Source of the DNA: CAZDBA01 sp964503615
GTDB lineage: Bacteria; Planctomycetota; Planctomycetia; Pirellulales; Pirellulaceae
Reading direction: 5' to 3'
Assembly: GCA_964503615.1 (NCBI GenBank)
Contig: CAZDBA010000029.1
Coordinates: 1-36,225, forward strand
DNA length: 36,225 bases
Shown in pieces: positions 16,745 to 23,921 of this stretch (position 1 is its first letter; every line of letters begins with the position of its first letter). The notes beneath the pieces are model-generated. The model did not search any database and was not told the origin of the DNA. It saw only the letters and a list, made by a program, of their open reading frames with translations. The translations under genes and the position numbers were made by a program.

Positions 16745-17404
16745 CTATGACTCGGCAGCGGCCTTGGTTTCTCTGCGCCAGATTCCATACCAGATCATGG
16801 CAGCGATCGAGAAAACGCCAACTACGAACAGAACAGCAAAAACAACGACCCAAATGCCTCGTGATTTGATCATGTCTGGGTACTCCACATTGAACGAAGC
16901 CCGATTTCCCTTATCGACTTGTTTGGCATAAACACGCACATGATGCAGGGGTAATTGTCGCAAGTCGAATCTTGCCCCAGTACGACTGACACAGCGATTG
17001 AGCAAATAGCTCCGCTCGGCGCCCGGCGGTATGGGATTGGTGTGGTCTTTGATGTCGTATTGCTTGTTGACCTTGATGACGATGTGCTGCCACTCACTGT
17101 CGCTGTTGTTTTTAATTAGGAGGCTTGCCTCAGAAACGTCGGCTCGCTCACCAAGATCCTCGACTTCGTAATAGGCAATCTCAGTCGGCACGCCAACTCG
17201 GGTAACCGCCGCCTCTAATTTCCCCTCCGCCGTCGGCGGCATGAGTTTGGTCAAAGTCAATATGATGATGGCCGGAACCGCGCACATACAGGCCAGCATG
17301 ACTGTCAGGGTTTTCGTGCTCAAACGGGGAGCGTTTCGGACCGCAGACGATTCTGAGTGAGTGGGTTCGGGATTCTCGGGCAAGTTGGTTTTTGTCACGT
17401 CCAT
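16745..17404 (-). CDS. Two-TM protein of unknown function, convergent to the kinase gene
   Basis: The 219-residue protein was not recognised. A Ser/Pro-rich cytoplasmic N-terminus (1-30) is followed by TM1 (about 32-54, TVMLACMCAVPAIIILTL), an extracytoplasmic beta-rich domain (about 55-185) with one Cys in NRCVSRTGARFDL, and TM2 (about 186-210, WVVVFAVLFVVGVFSIAAMI) with a short basic tail. The middle portion reads SLLIKNNSDSEWQHIVIKVNKQYD, suggestive of an immunoglobulin-like fold in which a substituted amine or carbonyl is described poorly; no motif is decisive. Its stop (rc of 16745-16747) is 1 base from the kinase stop, so the two genes converge head-on. It is divergent from regB, sharing a 119-base promoter region. 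Confidence 0.75.
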   Translation of the reverse strand: MDVTKTNLPENPEPTHSESSAVRNAPRLSTKTLTVMLACMCAVPAIIILTLTKLMPPTAEGKLEAAVTRVGVPTEIAYYEVEDLGERADVSEASLLIKNNSDSEWQHIVIKVNKQYDIKDHTNPIPPGAERSYLLNRCVSRTGARFDLRQLPLHHVRVYAKQVDKGNRASFNVEYPDMIKSRGIWVVVFAVLFVVGVFSIAAMIWYGIWRRETKAAAES

Positions 17405-17430
17405 TTTTTGATTCTCAAAATCGTTTTCTG

Positions 17431-17458
17431 CCCTGAATTCAGATTGTCCCTGAATCAG
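17431..17458. promoter_or_regulatory. Possible operator: two CCCTGAAT(T)CAG boxes between divergent genes
   Basis: CCCTGAATTCAG (17431-17442) contains the perfect 10-base palindrome CTGAATTCAG. A near copy, CCCTGAATCAG, follows at 17448-17458, start-to-start 17 bases. They lie in the 119-base divergent region between the two-TM gene and regB. TGAATTCAG occurs again at 18872-18880, just before regA. A TATAAC at 17478-17483 could be a -10 box for regB, but no good -35 is visible. The binding protein is unknown; RegA autoregulation is one possibility. Confidence 0.35.
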
Positions 17459-17523
17459 ACAGCGGTCATCAAGTAGTATAACGGTTGTTTCGGTTTTTGT
17501 ATCGCGTTCGGCTGCTTATCTTT

Positions 17524-18867
17524 ATGACCACTTCGGTTCAACGATTCGACGTTAATGCTTCCTGGCTGATCAAGCTGCGTTGGGTGGCAGTGATCGGTCA
17601 AGTCATCACGATTTTGACCGTAACAAACGTGTTTGCGATCGAAATCAAAATGCTTTGGGCTCTGTTTGTCGTGATCGGAGTAACCATCCTCTCCAATCTC
17701 TTGCTAAGCGTCTGGTACCAAGCCCAATCCGCATCCCAGACTTTGGAGCAACCATCCAATTTGGTGTTGGGCATGGTCATGGTGATGGACATGTTGTCGC
17801 TTACCTGCTTGTTGTTTGCTACCGGCGGGCCGAATAACCCGTTCGCGTTTTTCTTTTTCGTGAACCTGAGTCTCTGTGCCCTTATTCTTGACCGCAATTG
17901 GGCGTGGGCTCTCAACGTCCTTTCCATCTTTTGCTATTCCAGTTTGCTGTTAAATCACTATGAAATCGCTCAATTGGATTTTGGCGACGCGATGGATCCT
18001 GTCCTGCAAACGGGTACCTGGTCGATCCCACAAGCCGGTTTGTTGGTCGGATTTTCTACCTGCGCCAGTGTGATCGTCTATTTCATGAATCGCTTGACTG
18101 ATGAACTACGAAAACAGGAAATCGACTTGCGACGCGCCCAGGAGGTTCAATCCCGTTCTGAAAAACTGGAAGCACTGGGAACATTGGCGGCGGGAACGGC
18201 TCACGAGTTGGCAACGCCGCTGTCGACGATTGCCATCGTCGCTCGCGATGTAGAAAAAGCGTTTGATGAACATCCGCCCGAGTTTCCGGGGGCCGAAGAT
18301 GTAATCGAAGACGTCCACCTGATTCGCAGCCAGCTCGATCGCTGCCGAAATATCCTTGATCGGATGGCAGGAGCGGCGGGGCAGGCGATTGGTGAATCGA
18401 TGACCCGGATGACGGTTAAGGAATTGGTAGACGAAGTGCTGCGGGAGTTGCCTGATCGAGATCGGGTGAAAACGACTTACACCGACAACACAGCTGGAAG
18501 CAAGATTCGCATCCCGCTAGTGGGTTTGAGCCAATCGTTGAGAGGACTGGTGCAAAACGCTTTGGATGCAGATTCCCAAACAGTCAAAGTTTCGCTGAAA
18601 ATTGATAGCAATGGGGACAATTACTGCTGGGTGGTCAAAGATCAAGGAGAGGGGATGAACCCAGACGTCTTGCAAAGGGTTAGCGAGCCGTTTTTTACGA
18701 CGAAACCGACTGGCAAAGGGATGGGGCTTGGGGTGTTTTTGGCCAAGAATGTCATACAGCGATTGGGCGGCTCGATCCAGTTTGAGTCAGAACTTGGGCA
18801 AGGAACCAAGGTGACGGTCGTTTTGCCTCTGGACAATTCGCCCCCTTCAGAAAATGATAGTCATTAG
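17524..18867 (+). CDS. regB: RegB/PrrB-type redox sensor histidine kinase
   Basis: From the ATG at 17524 the protein has 447 residues; a TTG at 17485 would add 13 and was judged less likely. Six TM helices (about 12-190) include the LRWVAVIGQ segment and GGPNNPF (101-107), the GGxxNPF ubiquinone-binding motif that defines RegB. The cytoplasmic part has the H-box AAGTAHELATPLSTIAIV (phosphorylated His227) and the DRCRNIL redox box with Cys274, equivalent to the Rhodobacter RegB Cys that forms an inhibitory disulfide. It also has the N-box VQNALDADS, G1 DQGEGM, and G2 GKGMGLGVFLAKN. It senses the oxidation state of the quinone pool and cysteine thiol and phosphorylates RegA, encoded 38 bases downstream. 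Confidence 0.92.
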   Translation: MTTSVQRFDVNASWLIKLRWVAVIGQVITILTVTNVFAIEIKMLWALFVVIGVTILSNLLLSVWYQAQSASQTLEQPSNLVLGMVMVMDMLSLTCLLFATGGPNNPFAFFFFVNLSLCALILDRNWAWALNVLSIFCYSSLLLNHYEIAQLDFGDAMDPVLQTGTWSIPQAGLLVGFSTCASVIVYFMNRLTDELRKQEIDLRRAQEVQSRSEKLEALGTLAAGTAHELATPLSTIAIVARDVEKAFDEHPPEFPGAEDVIEDVHLIRSQLDRCRNILDRMAGAAGQAIGESMTRMTVKELVDEVLRELPDRDRVKTTYTDNTAGSKIRIPLVGLSQSLRGLVQNALDADSQTVKVSLKIDSNGDNYCWVVKDQGEGMNPDVLQRVSEPFFTTKPTGKGMGLGVFLAKNVIQRLGGSIQFESELGQGTKVTVVLPLDNSPPSENDSH

Positions 18868-18905
18868 GAAGTGAATTCAGTTGAATTGAATGAGCAGGTC
18901 CAGCC

Positions 18906-19445
18906 ATGAATGAAGACAAAACTGTGCTAGTTGTCGACGACGACGACGTCTTGCGTTCGCGCCTTCAAAAAGCGTTTACCAAGCGTGGTTTGTCTGTGAT
19001 GTGCGCCGATGGATACGATATGGCCATTCAGTTGGCGACCAAGTTTAAACCGGACATGGCGGTGTTGGATTTGAAAATGCCAGGGAAGAAAGGGATGGAG
19101 CTACTGAAAGATCTGCTCGCCGTTTCACCCAATACTCGCGCGGTGATCTTGACCGGATACGGCAGCATCACCAACGCAGTCGAGGCGGTCAAAATCGGAG
19201 CAGTCAATTACATGACCAAACCAGCAGATGCCGACCAGGTTCTGGCTGCTCTCGAAGGTCGGCTCTCACACTCCAAGCAACAGGTCGAAGGCGAAGACAT
19301 CCCGCCTCCCTCGCTGGCCGAAGCTCAATGGGAGCATATCCAACGTGTGCTGACGGATTCAGGTGGCAACATCTCAGAAGCGGCCCGCCGATTGGACATC
19401 CCACGCCGAACGTTACAGCGCAAGCTGAAAAAGATGGCCCCGTAA
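18906..19445 (+). CDS. regA: RegA/PrrA/ActR-type response regulator
   Basis: The 179-residue protein has a receiver domain (1-120): acidic VVDDDDVL (9-16), phospho-acceptor Asp in AVLDLKMPGKKG (D56), VILTGYGS with switch Thr, and MTKPAD with the conserved Lys. A proline linker (DIPPPS) leads to a Fis-type helix-turn-helix, GNISEAARRLDIPRRTLQRKLKK. This layout, with the SLAEAQWEHIQRVL helix, is the RegA/ActR family, a global redox regulator of respiration and carbon and nitrogen metabolism in proteobacteria. The pairing with RegB is textbook, but the regulon here is unknown. The nearest downstream operon is the Mrp antiporter, which makes it a candidate target (inference only). Confidence 0.93.
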   Translation: MNEDKTVLVVDDDDVLRSRLQKAFTKRGLSVMCADGYDMAIQLATKFKPDMAVLDLKMPGKKGMELLKDLLAVSPNTRAVILTGYGSITNAVEAVKIGAVNYMTKPADADQVLAALEGRLSHSKQQVEGEDIPPPSLAEAQWEHIQRVLTDSGGNISEAARRLDIPRRTLQRKLKKMAP

Positions 19446-19571
19446 ATCGCGTTGCGCCCGCTCTCCTCGGTATTTAAGCTGCATTTCGCCTGAAAGCAAA
19501 ACGGGCTATATTGGCGGGCTTAAAATCCGAACGGCATAAGCTCAACGCTGCTCAATCCACTGAGCGGCGGG

Positions 19572-19618
19572 GCGCTAGCCGCCGGTTGCGTTAGGACAGC
19601 GAAACCGACGGCTAGCGC
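19572..19618. repeat. Intergenic 16-base inverted repeat (GCGCTAGCCG arms)
   Basis: The left arm 19572-19587 begins GCGCTAGCCG and the right arm 19603-19618 ends CGGCTAGCGC. The 16-base arms pair with a single mismatch around a 15-base loop. It lies in the 213-base gap between regA and mrpE, 41 bases before the mrpE start. It could terminate regBA, or be a copy of a REP-like element; elements with GGCTAGCGC arms are, from memory, common in planctomycete intergenic DNA. No T-tract follows, arguing against a simple intrinsic terminator. Confidence 0.7.
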
Positions 19619-19658
19619 ACTGTCGCTCACGAAACTATCGGGCAATCAGCTTTTAAAC

Positions 19659-20147
19659 ATGAAGTACTACATAACACTGACGCTGGCCCTCGTGGTCGCA
19701 TGGCTGCTGTGGTCGGGATATTTTCTGACGCAACCTTTTCTGCTGATTCTGGGTGGGCTCTCATGCCTATTTTGCGTCTGGATTTCCAAGCGAATGAAGA
19801 TCGTCGACGAAGAAGGCGCCCCGATCCAGTTGGGAATCCGTCCCGTTACAAATTACCTGCCTTGGCTGCTCAAAGAGATCATCGTTTCGAACATCGAAGT
19901 TACCAAGATCATTCTGTCACCCAAAATGAAGCTTCGCCGCAATATGATCGACGTACAAATCAATCAAAAGACAGAGATCGGTCGAGTGATCATGGCCAAC
20001 TCGATTACGCTTACGCCGGGTACCGTTTCTGTAAACTTGGACGGTGAAACGATTCAAGTCCACGCGTTATCGTTCGAAGGCGCTGAAGAAGATCTCTCGG
20101 GTGATATGGATCGCCGGGTTTGCGAACTGGAAACCAAAGGAAACTAA
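19659..20147 (+). CDS. mrpE: Mrp antiporter subunit E (MnhE/MbhA-like)
   Basis: The 162-residue membrane protein has two N-terminal TM helices (about 3-45) and a cytoplasmic domain with YLPWLLKEIIVSNIEVTKIIL and the family signature ANSITLTPGTVSVNLDGE. This is the first gene of the antiporter operon, with no confident promoter visible in the 213 bases upstream. MrpE is a small structural subunit of the hetero-oligomeric cation/proton antiporter. Length and motifs are typical. The next gene starts 65 bases on, the largest gap in the otherwise overlapping operon. Confidence 0.92.
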   Translation: MKYYITLTLALVVAWLLWSGYFLTQPFLLILGGLSCLFCVWISKRMKIVDEEGAPIQLGIRPVTNYLPWLLKEIIVSNIEVTKIILSPKMKLRRNMIDVQINQKTEIGRVIMANSITLTPGTVSVNLDGETIQVHALSFEGAEEDLSGDMDRRVCELETKGN

Positions 20148-20212
20148 AGCAAAGTTTGATCTCTCTTGCGTCGCTTCAATGCAACGCATTTCGAACCGCT
20201 AAACGGACACGC

Positions 20213-20476
20213 ATGTTTTACGTTGCTGCCATCTCGATTTTAATAACCATGTCCCTGGCGATGATCCGGGCGATCTTTGGGCCGACCGTTTTCGATCGCG
20301 TGTTGGCATTGAATATGTTCGGCACCAAAACGGTCCTTTTAATCTGTGTGATCGCATTCTTGACCGAACGGACCGATTTTTTGGATCTCGGCCTGCTTTA
20401 CAGCCTGATGAACTTTATTGGCATGGTCGCGTTGTTGCGTTTTTCTGAATTCGGCGAATTTGGAGAGGAGCACTAA
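20213..20476 (+). CDS. mrpF: Mrp antiporter subunit F (MnhF/MbhB-like)
   Basis: The 87-residue protein spans the membrane about three times and carries MIRAIFGPTVFDRVLALNMFGTKTV and FLDLGLLYSLMNFIGMVALLRF, the hallmarks of MrpF (IRGPTxxDRVxALD, LDVALVYALLxFIGTVAxARF). The ATG at 20213 was chosen because it opens directly into the first TM segment; a longer in-frame start at 20120 lies inside mrpE and would add a basic leader not seen in the family. Its TAA shares one base with the ATG of mrpG. Confidence 0.9.
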   Translation: MFYVAAISILITMSLAMIRAIFGPTVFDRVLALNMFGTKTVLLICVIAFLTERTDFLDLGLLYSLMNFIGMVALLRFSEFGEFGEEH

Positions 20477-20844
20477 TGGAAATCGCGATGGATGTGATCA
20501 GTTGGATTTTGCTCGTGGCCGGTTCGTTCTTTGCCATCGTCGGTGGGTTGGGAATCGTGCGAATGCCAGAGTTTTATTCTCGACTGCACGGTGGCGGCAT
20601 CACCGATACGCTCGGGGCCGCATTGATTATCATGGGGCTGTTTTTTCAAGCCATTCCCTTCGGTGCAACGGATGATCCGGTAAACGGCTGGTTAGTCGCA
20701 ATCAAGCTGGTCATGATTCTGTTTTTTCTCTTGATTACAAGTCCCACCTCGTGTCATGCACTGGCCAAAAGTGCGCTTTCGCAGGGAGTCCAGCCGGAGC
20801 TGGATTCAAAAGAGAGGCGCAGTAATAAGGAGTCGGCACCATGA
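20476..20844 (+). CDS. mrpG: Mrp antiporter subunit G (MnhG/MbhC-like)
   Basis: The 122-residue protein has three TM helices and the conserved GLGIVRMPEFYSRLHGGGITDTLGAALIIMGL block of MrpG (normally IRFPDxYTRLHAAGKAxTLG). A second helix pair contains NGWLVAIKLVMILFFLLITSPTSCHALAKSAL, also typical. The C-terminal 25 residues are charged and cytoplasmic. The start overlaps mrpF and the stop overlaps the next ORF by 4 bases. It is a structural subunit of the ion-translocating module shared with archaeal Mbh complexes. Confidence 0.92.
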   Translation: MEIAMDVISWILLVAGSFFAIVGGLGIVRMPEFYSRLHGGGITDTLGAALIIMGLFFQAIPFGATDDPVNGWLVAIKLVMILFFLLITSPTSCHALAKSALSQGVQPELDSKERRSNKESAP

Positions 20845-21401
20845 TCGATCTAATCGTCATCCCGATTTTGGCTTTGCTGGCAGTCACCGCCGTTACCGTT
20901 GCGCGAATTCGCAACCTGTGGGCCGCCGTGATGTTCACTGGGATCTACAGTTTTCTCGGCGCGAGTTGGATGTTGATTCTGGATGCTCCTGATGTGGCGT
21001 TTACCGAAGCGGCCGTCGGCGCCGGTGTCTCGACGTTTTTGATGCTCGCTACGCTGGCTCTTACGGGGCGCGAGGAAAAGCCCACCACTCAATCACCGTT
21101 TTTGCCGCTGATGGTAGTTACGATTACCGGATGTGCCTTGATCTATGGCACACTCGACATGCCATCGTTTGGCGATCCGAACGCACCTGCTCAGCAATAC
21201 CCTTCTCCGACGTTCGTTGAAAAATCTCAGCCCGACATGCACGGTTTGCCCAACGTAGTGACCGCCGTTCTGGCTAGTTATCGTGGCTACGACACGTTGG
21301 GTGAAACGGCCGTAATCTTTACTGCCGGAATTGCTGTGTTGTTGATTTTGCGACGTCCGACCAAGGAAGATGAGTTGGATTCCAAGGAGGCGAAAAAATG
21401 A
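20841..21401 (+). CDS. Fused MbhD-MbhE-like subunit (equivalent of the MrpA C-terminal domains)
   Basis: This 186-residue protein matches the part of MrpA that lies C-terminal to its NuoL-like domain, here free-standing. Residues 1-80 resemble MbhD/DUF4040 (AAVMFTGIYSFLGASWMLILDAPDVAFTEAAVGAGVSTFLML, given in part). Residues 90-180 resemble MbhE (PNVVTAVLASYRGYDTLGETAVIFTAGIAVLLILRR), with the NVVTAVL-RGYDTLGE signature. About five TM helices. In Mrp systems these domains are fused to MrpA; in Mbh they are two small genes; here the two are joined but separated from any NuoL-like partner. It overlaps both neighbours by 4 bases. Confidence 0.85.
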   Translation: MIDLIVIPILALLAVTAVTVARIRNLWAAVMFTGIYSFLGASWMLILDAPDVAFTEAAVGAGVSTFLMLATLALTGREEKPTTQSPFLPLMVVTITGCALIYGTLDMPSFGDPNAPAQQYPSPTFVEKSQPDMHGLPNVVTAVLASYRGYDTLGETAVIFTAGIAVLLILRRPTKEDELDSKEAKK

Positions 21402-21844
21402 TTTCGTTTCCGATCATTCGAGTGATCACCAAGCTTTTGATTCCTTACATCCTGCTGTTCGGTTTGTACGTCCAGTTCCATGGCGACTTTGGGCCAGGGG
21501 GTGGATTCCAAGCGGGCGTAATTATCGCTTCGGCGCTGATTTTATATGGATTGGTTTATGGATTGGCTGCTGCCAAACGAGTCGCCCCACCGAATGTGAT
21601 CGAGAAACTGGTCGCGCTTGGATTGTTGCTCTACGGCGGCACAGGAGTCGCGACGATGCTTTTGGGCGGCAACTTTTTGGACTACGACGTTTTGCAGCAT
21701 AGCTTTCTGACCGCCGAACATATTTTGCCCAAGGGTCAGCATTTGGGGATCTTTCTGGTCGAGTTTGGTGTCGGCATTACGGTCTCGGCCGTGATGACGA
21801 TGATCTTTTATGCCTTTACCGGCAGGGAGAACGTGACCACATGA
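21398..21844 (+). CDS. mrpB: Mrp antiporter subunit B (MnhB/MbhF-like)
   Basis: The 148-residue membrane protein has four TM helices and the defining motif LLFGLYVQFHGDFGPGGGFQAGVIIASALILYGLVYG, matching LYLFLHGHNxPGGGFVGGL of MrpB. The C-terminal pair includes GIFLVEFGVGITVSAVMTMIFYAF, also typical. Start and stop both overlap the flanking genes (ATGA). The order MbhD/E-like, B, C is the same as in archaeal mbh and ancestral Mrp modules. Confidence 0.9.
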   Translation: MISFPIIRVITKLLIPYILLFGLYVQFHGDFGPGGGFQAGVIIASALILYGLVYGLAAAKRVAPPNVIEKLVALGLLLYGGTGVATMLLGGNFLDYDVLQHSFLTAEHILPKGQHLGIFLVEFGVGITVSAVMTMIFYAFTGRENVTT

Positions 21845-22440
21845 TTGAACTAGCCAATACTTTGTTGCTAAGCGAACAGATAAGTGAACAGATAACCGAA
21901 CAGCCAATGGACCTTCAGCGGGTTCTGGGGCTGTACAACTATTGGGTCGTGATCTTTTTGATGATGACCGGTTTTTACATCGTGATCGCTCGCTCGAATC
22001 TGGTTAAGACCGTAATCGGTTTGAACATTTTTCAGACGTCGGTGTTCCTGCTGTATATCACGATGGGCAAAGTCAAAAACGGAACGGCGCCGATCCTGTC
22101 GGCGGCCGAATCGAAAGCGATGAGCCACGGCGGACACGGCGATGGCCACGTCGAGCACCATGGTGCCGAACACGCTGCTCACGGGTCGGCTACTGATCAT
22201 GGCATTGCTTACGACACAGCGCACGAAGTCGCCCACGAATCGGGCGTCGAAGCAGGACTGGAAGCTGTGGAAGCAACCCAACGCGTATTCACCAATCCAT
22301 TGCCAAGTGTTTTAATGCTGACCGCGATCGTGGTCGGCATTGCGACCACGGCACTTGCTCTCGCGTTGATCGTTCGGATCCGCGAAGACTACGGAACGAT
22401 TGAAGAGGACGAAATTATGGAGATTGACCTACGATCGTGA
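21841..22440 (+). CDS. mrpC: Mrp antiporter subunit C (NuoK-like) with a histidine-rich insert
   Basis: The 199-residue protein is much longer than usual MrpC (about 110-115). The NuoK-like core has three TM helices: 33-50, VKTVIGLNIFQTSVFLLYI (55-73), and LPSVLMLTAIVVGIATTALALALIVRI (154-180). Two additions are seen. The N-terminal extension contains a 4-residue tandem repeat SEQISEQITEQ encoded by near-identical 12-base units (about 21871-21906). An insert of about 55 residues follows the conserved NGTAPIL and precedes TNPLPSVLML, with ten His in residues 96-132. The insert is in the loop between TM2 and TM3. A role in metal or proton handling is speculation. The reading frame is intact throughout and overlaps both neighbours. 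Confidence 0.88.
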   Translation: MIELANTLLLSEQISEQITEQPMDLQRVLGLYNYWVVIFLMMTGFYIVIARSNLVKTVIGLNIFQTSVFLLYITMGKVKNGTAPILSAAESKAMSHGGHGDGHVEHHGAEHAAHGSATDHGIAYDTAHEVAHESGVEAGLEAVEATQRVFTNPLPSVLMLTAIVVGIATTALALALIVRIREDYGTIEEDEIMEIDLRS

Positions 22441-23921
22441 TCGAAGAGCAATTACCAGTCCTGTTAGTCGTGATTCCGATGCTCGCGGCCCCGCTTTGCG
22501 TGTTGTTGCACAACCGTCGAATGGTGTACGCGCTGACTTTGTTGGTCTGTTGGACCTGTTTTGGAATTTCGCTTCTTTTGTTGGACAAAGTTCTCCAGAC
22601 AGGCCCGATCCATTACAACCTCGGCGGATGGGCACCGCCTTACGGAATCGAATACGTTGTCGATTACCTCAGTGCATTCGTAATGATGTTCGTATCCGGA
22701 TTCGGTGCGCTGGCGATTACTTTTGCCCCTCGTAGCATCAACATCGAGATCCCTAAATCGAAACACTACCTGTTTCATGCAGCGTATATGTTGTGCATGA
22801 CCGGTTTGTTGGGCATCTGCATCACGGGCGACTTGTTCAACGTGTTTGTGTTCCTGGAGATTTCGTCGCTGTCTTCGTATGCGTTGATCAGTTTGGGCAA
22901 ATCACGACGGGCGCCGTTGGCGGCGTTTCACTATCTGATCATGGGCACGATCGGTGCGACGTTTATCTTGATCGGGATCGGTTTGCTTTATCAGATGACC
23001 GGCACGCTCAATATGGCCGACATCGCCTCTCGTGTAGATACCGTATCCGGTCCGCGGACCGTATTGGTTGCGTTTGCGTTTATGACGATCGGCTTGTGTA
23101 TCAAGATGGCAGTGTTCCCACTGCATACCTGGCTGCCCAACGCTTACACCTATGCCCCGTCGGCGGTCACCGTTTTTATCGCCGCGACGGCGACCAAAGT
23201 TTCCGTTTACACGCTGATTCGTCTTGTTTACCAGATCTATTCACCCAAGTTCGCTTTTGAATCGGTGCCAATGGGCGAAGCGATCATTGCGCTTTCGCTG
23301 GTAGGAATTTTTGCGGCTTCGATCGCAGCGATCTTTCAAGACGATATCAAGCGGCTGTTGGCTTACTCCAGTGTCGCTCAAATCGGATACATGTTGCTGG
23401 GCATCGGAATGGGAACCGAAGCCGGATTGGCTGCGGGCATCACCCACATGTTCAATCACGCACTGATCAAAGGCGGCTTGTTTATGGTCGTCGCCTGTTT
23501 CGTACTCCGTTTGGGTTCGTCCAAACTGGAAGACTTGCGCGGAGCTGGTCGCACGATGCCGTTGACCTCTCTGGCTTGGGTGTTGGGCGGATTGGGCTTG
23601 ATCGGAGTTCCCGTGACTTGTGGTTTCATTAGCAAGTGGATGTTGCTCAACGCCGCGATCGAATCGTCCAGCTGGGTGATGGCGGTGCTGATGCTGCTCA
23701 GCTCTCTATTGGCGTTGGTTTATGTTTGGAAAGTCGTCGAAACGTTGTACTTTTCCGAAACAGTTTCCAAAAAAGCGGAAGCGGCTCGCGAAGCTCCGTT
23801 GTCCATGTTGATTCCAACTTACGCGGTGATCGCAGCGACGATCGTGTTCGGCGTCTGGACTGAATACTCGGCAAGCTTGGCCCAATTGGCGGCGATGACG
23901 TTGACCGGAGGTGGGCAATGA
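22437..23921 (+). CDS. mrpD: Mrp antiporter subunit D (MbhH-like), first ion-translocating subunit
   Basis: The 494-residue, about 14-TM protein is of the proton-conducting transporter family (NuoLMN/MrpD). Key residues: Glu141 in NVFVFLEISSLSSYALIS (TM5), Lys223 in GLCIKMAVFPLHTWLPNAY (TM7), Lys254 in AATATKVSVYTLIR (TM8), LLAYSSVAQIGYMLLGIG, and Lys in HMFNHALIKGGLFM (TM12 region), all in the expected half-channel positions. It starts at GTG 22437, whose last bases share TGA with mrpC (GTGA), and ends in ATGA with the next gene. It would exchange Na+ or K+ for H+. Cation specificity cannot be inferred. Confidence 0.9.
   Translation: MIEEQLPVLLVVIPMLAAPLCVLLHNRRMVYALTLLVCWTCFGISLLLLDKVLQTGPIHYNLGGWAPPYGIEYVVDYLSAFVMMFVSGFGALAITFAPRSINIEIPKSKHYLFHAAYMLCMTGLLGICITGDLFNVFVFLEISSLSSYALISLGKSRRAPLAAFHYLIMGTIGATFILIGIGLLYQMTGTLNMADIASRVDTVSGPRTVLVAFAFMTIGLCIKMAVFPLHTWLPNAYTYAPSAVTVFIAATATKVSVYTLIRLVYQIYSPKFAFESVPMGEAIIALSLVGIFAASIAAIFQDDIKRLLAYSSVAQIGYMLLGIGMGTEAGLAAGITHMFNHALIKGGLFMVVACFVLRLGSSKLEDLRGAGRTMPLTSLAWVLGGLGLIGVPVTCGFISKWMLLNAAIESSSWVMAVLMLLSSLLALVYVWKVVETLYFSETVSKKAEAAREAPLSMLIPTYAVIAATIVFGVWTEYSASLAQLAAMTLTGGGQ

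Noticed and set aside
17485..17523. TTG start extending regB by 13 residues
   Set aside because: No Shine-Dalgarno and the extra residues MFRFLYRVRLLIF are not part of the RegB family; the ATG at 17524 fits better.
20120..20212. Longer start for mrpF inside mrpE
   Set aside because: It adds a basic hydrophilic leader absent from MrpF proteins; the ATG at 20213 opens into the first TM helix.
21868..21906. CRISPR-like or other array because of tandem 12-base units in mrpC
   Set aside because: Only three imperfect units within one coding sequence, encoding SEQI-SEQI-TEQ; no spacers. No CRISPR array was seen anywhere in the window.
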